Origin: Xiphias gladius
Lineage: Eukaryota; Chordata; Actinopteri; Istiophoriformes; Xiphiidae
Reading direction: 5' to 3'
NCBI RefSeq assembly: GCF_016859285.1
Contig: NC_053414.1
Location: forward strand, 5,431,017-5,495,016
DNA: 64,000 bases
Of this stretch, positions 11,270-22,796 are shown in pieces; position 1 is the first letter of the stretch, and the number at the start of each line of letters is the position of its first letter. Both the position numbers and the translations under genes were made by a program. The notes beneath the pieces are model-generated. The model ran no database searches. It worked only from the letters and a program-made list of their open reading frames with translations, and was not told the origin of the DNA.

Positions 11270-14200
11270 ATGTCCTCTAACAATATGGCAGACCCGAGGA
11301 GACAAAATAAGATTTTAAGGTGAGTATTTTACACAGAAAATAGAGCTTTACTTTGGGGAATTAGCTAGCCAAAAAGCTTGGTTAACGGCAGCTCAAAGCT
11401 AGCTTACTAGCTAATCTTCCGTCCCCTCATGATTAGCTGATTCAGCTGTAGGGTTTAACGGTATGCGCCACTGAAAAGCCGCCATATGATGATAACTAGT
11501 TAATATGTAGTCGGCTGTGGGTGTCTTTGTTCTGTCCTGTTTTAGCAAATGTGTCTCACCGCCGTTTGTCCTTGTCTCATTCACGACAGTCAGTTAGCAA
11601 GTGTTTTCTTTGGGCTCCTTCTCAGTCAGTTGTCACTGATTTCAATAGGGAAAAAAAAAGTATCCCTTTTTGTGGGACCACAGTCAGAAACGCTTTGCTT
11701 GAGGTGCACAACAATCGAATGGTGACTTGGTACCAAAACAAATGACAATTGCATTCGATCCGTTGATATAAGGGTGTCTTAAATCACATGACCAAAAGCA
11801 TGTTGAAACATCTGTCCTCAAATTGTATGTACTTTCGACCCGGGGCTGTTTATCATGGTTTGGTCCAGGTCCCTTAGTTCCAGTTAAGGGAAATCTTAAT
11901 GCTGCAGCACACAATGATATATTAGACAATACTTTAATTCCAACTTTGTGGCAAAAGTTTGGGTAAGGCCCTTTTCCTGTATCAAGATGACACTTCCCCC
12001 GTACTCAAAGCCACTTCCATGAAGAAATGGTGTTCCCAGCTTGGTGTGGAGGGACTTGACTGGTCTACGCCTTTGGGATGAACTGGATGAACGGCGAATG
12101 CGAGCCAGACCATTTCGCCTAAGCGTCAGTGGTCGACCTCACCGATGCTCTTGCGGCTGAATGGGAGCGCGTCCCTGCAGCCAGGTTCGGGCATCTTGTG
12201 GAAAGTGTCCCCAGAAAAGTGGAGGCTGTTGTAGCAGCAGATTAATGCCCCTGGTTTTTGAATGAGATGTGCCACAATCACATATGGACGTGATGATCTA
12301 TTTTAATAGTAAAAAGGGACGAGTGGTGTGACAGTGACGAGATCCCACATAAAAGAATTAAATACTTGTTACATTGTGTGTTTGGTTAATGTACCTTTTG
12401 TGGTTTTGCAGATACAAGCCCCCCAGCACAGAGACCAACCCCACGCTGGAAGACCCCACGCCTGACTACATGAACCTGCTCGGCATGATCTTCAGCATGT
12501 GTGGACTGATGCTCAAGGTGACATACATGCACACACTTACACGCATACCCTCACACTGAACCTCGGTGACTTCCATCCCTCCCTTGTCCTCTACCTCTGT
12601 GTATGTTTACGTGTGTGTGCCTGTATGTGTGTGTGTGTGTGTGTGTGTGTCCACACTAAATGGGTGTTGCCCCTGAATGGTAGACCTTGGTCTGGCCCAG
12701 TCGTTCCATTTAGAAGATTAAAGGTAAACTCCCCTTTCAAATGAGAGAATGAAGGGCGGCTTCTGACTTTCAGCACTAAGGGCAGAATAAACAAAACAAA
12801 GAGGGGACAGCAGCAGGCTAATGTGGCCTCCCAGTCCAATACAAGATCATTTCTTTAATTCATTGTCTTTCCATCGACAAAGAACTATTTTTATGCGTTA
12901 GTGTAAAATGTATTTTTCAAAGATATTTCATAAATTATCTACAAAAAATATCTCCAAATTTATTAGGCAGTGACTGCCAGATTTGAGGTTTTCTGTCAGC
13001 TCAGAAGAAACTCATAATAGAAATGCACTGGATGTTTTACTGGGGGTGTAGAAAATAATGGCAACACCAAACAAAGTACTGTATGAATGTCAAGTACGCA
13101 TGAAGGAGCATCAGAGCCGCCTTTTGCCCTCAGAATGTTTTTTTCCGTGGAGTGCTGTTTTTATGTTTGGCAATTGTGTATATGTGATACACCAAATGAT
13201 GCGTCTTTGTGTACTTGCCAGTATACAAACACCAAATTGAAGGTAATCGGGTACTCTTTGATTCAGTGCCATTTATCGACTACGCTGTTGTCCAGCTATC
13301 TCTTAAGTGTTCATCTATGTCCACAGGAAACTTCAATAGCTGAGCTTTGTTCTTCTGTGCTAACACAGTTTGTCTGTCTATCTCCAAAGAAAAACATCTG
13401 ACGTCCCATTATATGGTCTTTCTAGTCTCCCACGAGCTTGTGCAGCTAATCTGCGTGCTTGTGTTTCAGTTGAAGTGGTGTGCCTGGATTGCAGTCTACT
13501 GCTCTTTCATCAGCTTTGCAAACTCCAGAAGCTCAGAGGACACCAAACAGATGATGAGCAGCTTCATGTGAGTATACAATACTGTGTGTTTATGCATACA
13601 AGATATGCTATATGTGTGTGCTCCCTGTGCACTATTTTTACACTAATATATGCTGAACTTAAATATATATATCTTGCAACATCAGCGCGCTGCACGGCAG
13701 AGAACCACACTGTTTACCAGCAGTGTCGTTCTGAGAGGGTTGTATCAAAGAGACCGGAGGGAAAGACCTAAAATTAGTAGTCCAGCTTTCTGGATGAAGT
13801 GCTGACTGTCTATGTCTTGGAGGAAATTCAATATTAAAGTTTTATTATGTCTTATTATTTAGTTTTACTGACTCTCACTTGAATCTTATCTCGAAGAAGT
13901 GGTCATATCACATCATAATTTTTACAAAAGGGTGTTGTCCACATTAACGACTCTAAGAAAACTGTAATCAGAAATGGGTTATTGAAGTTTTGCTTTTGTG
14001 AGTAGTTTTGTCTGATGTAATATAAAATAGAAGAACACAGTTCGTCACATTGATTGATCAGATTAATTATTTTACATACGTTTGCTATAATCCTGTGCGT
14101 CTATTGCACATTTCAGCTCTTGGTTATGAAAAGGGCTAATAAAGGCGTGTTAACATTAAAGTCTTGAATTACGCAGTTTTAAAACTGCAGGTTAGACCTT

Positions 14201-15251
14201 GCTTTTGCCTGCCATTGGGACTACAAATGAGCCAACTCTAATGTCCAAAAGCTTTTAACTGTGTGACCTCCAGGGGTGGTTCATTTCCATTTGCTTATAG
14301 AAAAGTTCCACCGTAGGGGCACTTGTCCAGGCCTCGCAGACAGATTTGCAATGAGGGAAAAACCTTTTGGTCCATCGTCTAGATGAGGTTGTATTAAAGA
14401 CAAGCTTGACGCACTCATAGTTTAGTAACGCACAATGTTTGGCTCAGCGAATAATGTCAGACGACGAACTTAATGCACCAGCCTTGTGCGCAGAAGCTGG
14501 TTCAAGGCCAGTTTTAGGACATTTGTCAATAGCCAAAATATGATGTAAGTATCTCTGTGTTATTAAACAAAAGCGAGTGCCTACACAGTGTGAAAGAGCT
14601 GTGGTGGGTGAACCTGCCCTAATGTTTGGGTAAATTACCCCACAGTGGCTTCATATGGCTGAGGGATGAATTCTTTCGTACCACTTCAGTACTAATCAAG
14701 CCCGAGCTCAACTGCAGCGTTTCATAATATGCCAACTTGCAAGCATAGTGTCTCACTGAAGAATTAAGAGAACTGGAGCGTGTTTTTTGCTTTTTATGGT
14801 CAATAAGCGAAAAGTAATTTTAAAAAAAAGTCACACTCCACAAACAAAGGTGCTCAAAGATCGCAACAGATGCAAACAAGAAAATGTTTTTTCAAGGTAG
14901 CCATACTGTTCATCATAATACCATAGCAATACCCTGATAATGCCAAAATATATAGGTGTCAGCCCTATATTAATAAAGATATATTTAAAATTCTCCAGAC
15001 TCAGACTGCCTGTGAATTTTGTCTCTGAATAATTCCTCGTACTTACAGTCGCAAATACAATTCTGAACAGGAAATTCGTTAAAGTGAGGCGTCAGGGTGG
15101 TCAAGGACTGTTGCATCGTGACTTTGGAGCTATAACCGTGCACGCCACATGATGTTTTCTGCCTTTTCCCTGTGCTGTCTGCAGGCTGTCCATCTCAGCA
15201 GTTGTGATGTCCTACCTCCAGAACCCGCAGCCAATGTCGCCGCCATGGTAA
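11270..15251 (+). CDS. wdr83os: WDR83OS / Asterix, ER membrane-protein chaperone (PAT complex) subunit (4 exons, 106 aa)
   Basis: The coding exons are 11270-11319, 12412-12517, 13470-13567 and 15185-15251, with GT/AG introns and 321 nt in total. The 106-aa product has the same length as human WDR83OS and is nearly colinear with it as I recall it. Recognisable blocks are [40 protein letters not shown] and a C-terminal NPQPMSPPW. Three hydrophobic stretches, at about 37-52, 55-69 and 83-96, would be membrane segments. Family knowledge: Asterix pairs with CCDC47 in the PAT complex, which shields polar transmembrane helices during membrane-protein insertion at the ER. The start codon lies in TATAATGTCC, and an in-frame ATG at codon 6 also begins a conserved stretch. 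Intron 1 holds a Tc1/mariner relic; intron 2 holds a TG microsatellite (12625-12650). In intron 3 (13568-15184) I see nothing recognisable. Confidence 0.97.
11840..12305 (+). mobile_element. Decayed Tc1/mariner transposase fragment
   Basis: The C-terminal end of a Tc1-like transposase can still be read in two frames. [17 protein letters not shown] is at about 12069-12119, and after a frameshift [15 protein letters not shown] follows from about 12133. The read-through then has [16 protein letters not shown] and a stop near 12243. The DNA upstream to about 11840 also resembles the conserved body of the fish element. The 5' half and both terminal inverted repeats are missing or unrecognisable, so this is a dead, truncated copy within wdr83os intron 1. 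Confidence 0.85.
12625..12650. repeat. (TG)n microsatellite in wdr83os intron 2
   Basis: An uninterrupted TG run of 13 units. The surrounding open frames are by-products of the repeat. Confidence 0.95.
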
Positions 15252-15564
15252 CCAAGAGCCGACCGCAGAAGAGCAAATGAATTCTGGATGCCGGAGTGGG
15301 TTGACGAAGGCAGCTGATTTGCCCCCCCCCCCCGGCGAGGAAAAACAGTGACTGCAAGGAAGATAATTTGATAGAGAGAGAAGAGAGAGAAAACAGATGG
15401 CCGGGAGAGGTGGACAATAAGGACACTACGTCAGGATGGAGCGATCAAATGGTTTCCGACTGTGTTCTCCTGTTTTTCTCTTTTTAACCTTTTCTAAGTC
15501 TTTTGGTTGTTGATGAAAACTTTGAAATTTTCCTGTTTGGCAGATCTGTTGCAGGATGTCGTAA

Positions 15565-15570
15565 AATAAA
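15565..15570 (+). terminator. wdr83os poly(A) signal AATAAA
   Basis: GTAAAATAAAGTTG occurs 314 bp after the wdr83os stop and is followed within about 45 bases by a T/G-rich downstream element (CTTTGTGTTTGG). It gives a 3' UTR of about 335 nt. Confidence 0.75.
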
Positions 15571-15599
15571 GTTGTACAGTCTTTAAAAGGAACTGCCGG

Positions 15600-16662
15600 C
15601 TTTGTGTTTGGAAGAAAATATTAATGCCATGCTACAATATTTACCGGTCTAGTATTAAGTACTAGTACTAGTCTAGTGGTAATTACAATTGGAAATCTCA
15701 TATTTCCGAAAGCTCCAATCTAGCTGACAAACTAAACAGGAAGTGTCTTTAAAAGTAAAGCCCGATTCGTCTCGTCAACTTAAGTCCCGTCTTCAGTTTC
15801 ATTTTAATGCAGTGTACTTTATTTCACCAGGATAATATTCTCTGTGTCAATGCTGCTTTCCAGGGAGTCCCGGGTACATATAGTACAAACAAACAGAAAG
15901 AAAATGAAAACACACGAAAGAGTGGGTACAGTCTGTTGATCAAGAATTCAAGGTCATTACTTTATACCCTAATTTAATGCTAATGTGGTGCTTTGGTACA
16001 ATTTTACTTAAGTCCGCACAAAGTCAACTACCTGTCATACACTCCAGATAAATCTCAGTTAATTCCACTTTTATTTATGTCGCATTTTAAACACAGTACA
16101 GCTGATTAAGGTTCCTCACAGCACACGGAGAATTACAACAAGAGAGGGGAGAAAATGCAAAGTGCAGTTGTTCAATTATGGTCTAAATTACAGTGTTTAT
16201 TAGCAAGACTGACGCTATCTTACAGTAAACTGCCGCGAACAGTTGCAACTTCTAAACTCGGGAATCTTTACTAACACCACCTGTGATCCACTGTGTGATT
16301 CTGATGTGGCATTAGATCCACCTCACCCACAGTAGATTGTGTTTAAAAAGCTGGTATGAAAGAAGAGTTTCTGCACAGGTGTCTCGGGCAAAGAATTGTT
16401 TGACTTTCCTGTGAAGAATTCCCCCACATCCGAGTTGGAAGTGCGTACTATCTTCAGGTCTTGTGTACTGCACAAAGCAGCAGACACTGGTCTGTTGGGA
16501 GGTTTTCCCTCGTCTGCTCAGGAGCTGTTACATCTAATAATCAGTCACACACACACACACACACACACAGGTCTACTCCTCTCCTTTTTTCTCATCTAGT
16601 AAGGGCACTGCTCTCTCTCCTCCACAACGCATGCAGACGCTCACCGCATTAATTGCTCGTGG

Positions 16663-16696
<34 letters not shown>

Positions 16697-18273
16697 GTGT
16701 GCGGGTGAAAGACAAGAGGCCGGGGAGTCAGCTGGATGAGAGACTGATTTAGTGGCATTATAACTCATGTCTCCCCAGGCCTGGCTCTGCTGCGACCCCA
16801 GGGAGTAGGCACTCGAGCCGCTTGGCCTGCCGCCACGTTTTCAGCCAACTCCACTGGATTTTCTCCTGATTTCTGTCCCGACTCCAGCTGCTACCTGACT
16901 CGTTTTTTTTTTTTTTTGGGAAACACTCAAGCAACTCCCTTCATCCCATTGTTGTGGTTTTTTTCAATTTTGTCAGCCCAAGTCAAAGCGGTGCGTTTGT
17001 TGTTGATTGCTATCACAGGGGAGGATATTGAATTTGTCAGAGTCAGCAGTTATCTCCAGCACTGATCGGCAGGCTGCGTAATTTGGATATTAAAAACCGT
17101 CACAGTTTGCCGAATGGAGATCTTAAGTTCAGCGGGTTTCAGGCTGGAGAGGACTTTAATTAAATCTAATCTCCATACTCTGCTCTGCTGGATCTGCCCC
17201 ATGAGAGCAGAGTAGGGGAGACCACCGGGAAGCAGGCCTCCGTCTCTTTCTAACACTAGAGGGCACAATGGCCTCACAAAGGAATGAGTCACCAACGAAT
17301 GGGCAGGAAATAACTGGCCTCAAGTGGATGCTGGTTTTATAGATGAGGACATCAAAACTGTCCTGGGGTGGTCTCTCTCCCATAAATGCTTTCATATGGC
17401 GATATTTACAGGCCCACCATGGGAGCCCCCTGGTCCGGGTGGCTCTGAACTCTTCCTGCCGCCAGTCAAAGTATTCCGAGAAAAACCAGTTCGCTTTGGT
17501 CCCTCCGGGTGAAAACCAGACCAGGTGTCCATTTATTTACGACAAACCTTGGGAGTATCTTTTTTCTCTCTCTCGAGTCAAACCATGTCACTAACCTCTC
17601 CGACTTCATAGGGACCCAAAACCCCAGAAGTCGAATAGGTCATGAAAGCATCACAGTCATTAAATCACCGTTTTGTCAGGGAGTTCTTTACAGCCGCCGC
17701 ATTAAGGAGAACGGGACACAACCAAACTTTCATGCACACACACACCTGGCTCAACAGCAGCATGTAAGGAAGGGTAACAACCGAGAAGACAGCTCCTCTC
17801 GCTCGATAGGACCAGAGCCTGGTTCATGATCAGGCCTCGTCTTAACAGCGGGTGGGACGGTGGCGCGACGCTGGGGATGATGGGGTTAAAGGTAAGAGCG
17901 GTTGGAGTCAGCGTCCCTGGCCGGATTCGGGGATTGGAACAAGTAACTTTTCAGACCCAGCACACCAGTCCAACCTCCAGGCTAACGTCCTCCTCTGCCC
18001 ATCACGTTCAAGCTGTGCTGTGGCCGCTCGGGGCGCAGTATCCCCAACACTGCGGCCTGTGCGTACTCGCGCCTGCCCGTGTTTGTGCGGGTTTTTCCCC
18101 TTTGTCCTTAAATCAGGTTAAACCGGCGCGAACCTCTGCGATGTCTGAACCCCCTGAGTGTGTGCGTCGGGAAGTGTCTACGCGGCGACAAGCTTTCATT
18201 TGCGGGAGCCGGGTGTTCATTATTGGCACTGTTGGATGGGAAGATGCGAAGTCGGGCGTCCTCTGATGTCAGG

Positions 18274-18343
<70 letters not shown>

Positions 18344-18420
18344 TAGAGACTCTCGGTACATAACATGATACACACACAGTGACGAGCCCTGCAGAAATGC
18401 ATTCAAATGTTAGCACAAGG
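15600..18420. other. Intergenic stretch with CA/GT microsatellites
   Basis: No coding exon is supported. Present are a (CA)12 run at 16546-16569, a (GT)15 run at 16665-16694 and a long (CA)32 run at 18277-18340. The first two are inverted relative to each other, about 95 bp apart. The several 60-146 codon frames cluster around these repeats and show no conserved motif or splice structure. Confidence 0.6.
18277..18340. repeat. (CA)32 microsatellite
   Basis: A perfect CA run of 64 bases, likely highly polymorphic. It creates spurious His-Thr and Cys-Val frames on both strands. Confidence 0.98.
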
Positions 18421-19654
18421 GTGTCACCGGTATCACGAGTTTTCCAGCAGCATCGCAGCTTGACGTTGTGTCAAGACGACAAGCGAGGTCGGATCCCCGC
18501 GGCACCGGTCCAGCAGCTTTACCCCAGTCGCCCGGAATGATCTCGGTATTTCTCCGCCGCCCTCCCAGTCTCACTCGGTCTCTTTCAAAAGACTCGACAC
18601 CTGTAGATGGACCAGCAAGAGACACACAGAGAGAAAAACACAAGCGAATTAAATCAGAGAGAGTTCTTGGTTATTATAAGTTGAAAGTGGAGCTCGGCCA
18701 TCATTCATTTTATTATTTACACCTGTGCTATTCCTGCTGTGCCACAGGCCACGAGTCAGTCACGTGGAGTGGAGGAGACGGGGGGGGGGCGTTGTCAGAT
18801 GAAATGATGGAAAGCATCAGAGGAACTTACCTGTGAGCCGCTGCCACCCAGGCATCGAAAGCCAGACGCATTCACTCTGTGTCCAAAACGTGAAACCACG
18901 AGAGTCGAGATCAGCGAAGTTTCAAAGGGTCGGAAAAGGCTTTTTTTCTTCCGGGCGTTAGGAGGCCGCGCGGTCACGAAACGTGTCCCCTTCATCAAGC
19001 AGAAACACCGGACCTGCTGCCACAAGGTGACGCTTGAAACAAATAACCCCGTCGACCTGCAAATCGACACAAGACAAGCGGGAACAATTCACACGGAAAA
19101 ATAAAAAGCGATTCGTCGTTCGAGCCGCTTTTCAAGTAACGATTTCTTCAAACATTCTCCAAATTCCAGGTTATCAACTGTGGGAATTTTGCCGAGTTTC
19201 TTTGTCTTATGGGACAGTAAACCGAATCTCTTTGGATTCCGGACCGGCAGCCAAACAAAAACCCGCGGTTTCATGGCATCACCTTGGACCCCAGGGAACC
19301 GTGACGTGCCGTTTGTCACTATGTTCGGACATCCTACACAAAGAAACCAATCGATTAATCGAGAAAATAACTCTTAGTTGTAATCCTAGACACGAGTAAC
19401 GTGTGCAATGTATAAAATGAACGTGCATGGAGCTTCTGACATGAGCGAAACACAAGGTGACGGGGTTGGACGGTGGACACGAGGGACAGCGCGAGTGTCG
19501 TGATTCTGCATGACGTCCAGGAATCCAGACCTCCTCGCGGCTTGGACCGGTGCCACCGTTCCCCCGCCCCGCACACGCTCTGGGCGACACAAAGGTGTTT
19601 ACATGGCGTCCCAGTGAGGCAGAGTGAAAGTGAGGAAAAGGGGAGAACGGTGAC

Positions 19655-19692
<38 letters not shown>

Positions 19693-20180
19693 GAGAGAGA
19701 GAGCGAGAGAGAGCGTGAGAGAGAAGGGGGGGGGGGCAGCCCAGAGTCCAATGTAGAGGATCGGGAGCAGTGAGCGCACCGACCGAAACGTCCTTCTGAG
19801 AAACGCACGGGACTGGACCGAAAAAAAAAAGTCGTGACTGTTTCCCACCTCCTCACACACCCGCTCCGTCTGGTCCACGCCACACACCGTAGGATACCCG
19901 GGCAGACATCCCACCCACATTCATTAACCGGCGGACATCACTCGTGTCGGGATGCTCTGGATGTGAACATGGAGTTTTCCTTCCCTCCGGCGTCGGATAC
20001 GTTACTGCTTCTCCTCCGCCCGTCCAGTCCTCCCAGCACCGCCGACCGGTCCCCAGCCGCCTCCGCCCGACAGGTGAGCAGCTCGGGGTCACCGGAGCAC
20101 CGGGGGGCGGCTCTGGAGCCCGCGGAGCCCGCAGGCTCAGCACCCGCCGGACAGCGGAGTACCTGACAGACAGGTAAGGG
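18420..20180. promoter_or_regulatory. CpG-richer zone, candidate promoter with 5' UTR exon(s)
   Basis: CpG dinucleotides are clearly more frequent here than in the flanks. Two good + strand donors follow GC-rich sequence: CGACAG|GTGAGC at 20073/20074 and GACAG|GTAAGG at 20173/20174. On the minus strand a strong donor (CTCACAG|GTAAGT) ends at 18831. This fits a bidirectional promoter with non-coding first exons. The + strand exon could splice to the orphan coding exon at 33686, which begins only four bases before an ATG. A 35-codon frame from 19969 to the first donor exists, but joining it to that exon soon meets a stop, so I treat it as UTR. The zone also contains a CA/GA microsatellite at 19657-19724. 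No transcript evidence is available. Confidence 0.4.
19657..19724. repeat. (CA)n-(GA)n compound microsatellite
   Basis: A CA run at 19657-19690 changes directly into imperfect GA repeats up to about 19724, then a G run. The large minus-strand frames here (such as 19279-19920) come from it and are not genes. Confidence 0.9.
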
Positions 20181-21904
20181 CGCATGGACCCGAGGGATTT
20201 GAAACTGAGATTCCCCTCGAGGTGCGAGATCTTCTTTCCTTTTTGTTTTTTTTGAAAAGGGAGAAAAACAAACAAATGTTAACGATACACGGATCATTTG
20301 CCAGAAAAAAAAAAATGCCATGGACAGAATTTCTGGGGATAAACGAAACAAATATTAATAGCCTACTTGTGATTATGAAGTAGTCTCAAACCTAATAAAC
20401 ATAACTTGAGATTATTATTTGGTCAGTACATTAAACCTTAAGATCAGGCCTAATGTTGGGCCAGTGTTGCATGTTGTTGTGTCCAGAGCCACAGTCAATC
20501 TTCCAGCTTGGGGACAACGATCATACACAAAAGTAGCTTGATATTCATAATGCGTTTGGTCGCTATGAGAAAATATTCGACGGGTGATTTTTTTTTTGTT
20601 GTTGTTGTTATTGAATCGATTGGTAACCGGTCATCAAACTTGACACCGAATTGGAAGGTTTTGAAATGCTCTTTTGACTTTTGCTTCCTCTCTGCTTCAT
20701 TTCTCGTAAAATGACCAAGTCACATCCTCACAAATCCAAATTATCTATGGCAGACAATTAAAAAAAAACCCCCAACATAATCTTACAACATCAGGATTAT
20801 GTAACTATTTGATCTTCCATATTCATTTGATTCTTAAGCATAACTGAATGGTCAAGTACAACTGCTGATATAATGAAGTAAAGGGACAGAAATCTAGAAA
20901 TAATCAATCCTGCGATACGTCCATGGCTTTTACAATTTTGACATTTAACTGCCACACAGCCAATCAGGGTGTTTTCTGAATGGCAGAGCACTGCCAAAAA
21001 CTTAGCACCCCTCCAGATGTGTTAACATGGGACAACCGATGTCGGATATAATGCAATCTGAGCTAGACAAATCTTGACCATCGCTTTTAATGCCTCCGAC
21101 ACGTCAACAATTACTTACTGATGGTGTTCGGTAAGTGAGGAGGAGATCCGATTTGTGGCCCGTTTCATCCATAATCTGTGGCGTGTGCGTAGGCGTAATC
21201 AGGAGCCTTTTTCCAAGCCATTAAGAAGGTTTAAGTCTGTTAGTTTCCGGTGAAAATCACACACCACTTCAAGTCCTGACGTGACATTTGGTGACTGATG
21301 GGCAAGGCCCCAACCAGACTGAAACACAGAACATTGAGCCTCATAGGTCCCTGGAGCAGTCTCATCTCAGCGTAATAATAACTCTGTTTGCCTTTGCTAA
21401 GTCACTGTTGCTAAAGGACCCACGGTGGAGGGAGAGCATAGAGCAGTTTATTTACTGTGGTCTGCTGAGAATGAGACCTCTGCAGCCCTTACTGGGGTTC
21501 CTTGTTCCATTGATCAAGGAAAATTAAGCTTATTCTACGTTTGAAAGTCTACGTAAGTTGCTCGCGATAAGTACCACATGCTAAATGTTTATGTGTGAAA
21601 TGCAAATTAAAGGGAGGCGGGCACTACTGTATCCGTGCAGGGCGATACTGTACTCAAGAACTCCAGAAGTTTGTACTTTTTCATCAGCATTAATGTAAAA
21701 AAAAAAAACAACAAGAAAAGAAATGAAAAGATGGAAAAAGTGGACGGCCTTGACATCTTGACATGTTTTAGGAAGAACTTTAATTATAACGAAATAATTG
21801 AGCCTAGCCATAATGACTCCCCGTAACCTGAAATAATTTAAAGCAATTTTTGATTGATGAAGCGGAACAACCTGTTAACGCGAACACTGACACACTATGA
21901 CCTC

Positions 21905-22250
21905 TAGAGTTGATATGGTGAGCATGTTAGCAACAGTTTTCATTTTTACACATCCAGCAGACACGGAGCGACATTAGTGTCCACTCGGAGTGTGTTTGTG
22001 TCCAGCCGGTGAAATGCGAGTCCAATATCCACTCTCTTTTTTTAAGCTTGGTTTTGATCTCTAACAAGTCCTGAGGGAAGTATCCGGCTGCTCTAGCTGC
22101 TAAATGCTCCGCCATGTTCACCGACGGGTCGCGGTGGGTTTATCGGAGCTTTTTGACTGAATACAGCTGCCGACGCTGATGAGAGCCACGAGAGTCAACC
22201 GAAACAGCAAAGTTTCGGGCGAGTAAACCAAAACAACGAGCTGAAAGGCA
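21905..22250. repeat. Fish interspersed repeat, fuller copy
   Basis: It resembles a dispersed teleost element with the landmarks TTTACACATCCAGCAG, GTGTTTGTGTCCAGC, TGCTAAATGCTCCGCCATG and GAGAGTCAACCGAAACAGC. A shorter, more diverged copy begins near 58230 in this window. The coding potential is decayed. Family name unknown; recognised from memory. Confidence 0.55.
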
Positions 22251-22749
22251 CAGCCATTTGACCCATTGTTAATATAGAACTATTGAATAGTGCAGCTTTA
22301 GCCTAATATTAACTGATACAAAAGTCAGTTAAAAACAAATTTTTTTGTTTAAAAAATCTGTTACTTAAAAAAAATCTGTAATATTCTTAATTAAAAATAG
22401 ATATTAGCATAGAATATTTCATCAGATATTATACAAATATTTGGTTTTCATGTATATACTCCAGAGTTACCTGCCTTAAGAGTACGTCGACACAGTATTA
22501 TAAGCATCGGACCCTCACAGACTTACAGACGTAATGTTTTTTCCCCCCCGCAGCTTAAAAAAAAAACACCTGAGCTGTGTTTAAAGATACAGAGATTACA
22601 GCAGAAAGCACCAAAACAATTACAGCCATGTAACCAATACCAAAATTATATCACACAATCACAGCACCATGACACATTCAGATAAGACACTGCGTAAGGT
22701 TTGTCCTCCCTTAGCCACAGTGGGCTGATAAGTGGGGAAAAATGTAAAC

Positions 22750-22796
22750 CTCTTTATGTCTTTCAGGGCTGCTGTAGCCCTGAAAGACATAAAGAG
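22750..22796. repeat. Perfect inverted repeat, 21-bp arms and 5-nt loop
   Basis: Arm 1 is 22750-22770 (starts CTCTTTATGTC), the loop is GCTGT (22771-22775) and arm 2 is 22776-22796. Every base pairs. It could form a cruciform in DNA or a stable RNA hairpin. The loop and stem are shorter than a normal microRNA precursor. See findings. Confidence 0.95.

Noticed and set aside
19279-19920. 213-codon minus-strand frame
   Set aside because: Its core is a CA/GA microsatellite (Cys-Val run). The ends show no conserved motif.
19969-20073. 35-codon frame ending at a good donor, considered as coding exon 1 of the orphan gene
   Set aside because: Joining it to 33686 gives a register that soon hits a stop, whereas the ATG at 33690 gives a clean start. 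It is better read as 5' UTR.
22750-22796. MicroRNA precursor
   Set aside because: The stem is 21 bp with a 5-base loop, too short and too perfect for a normal pre-miRNA. Kept only as an inverted repeat.
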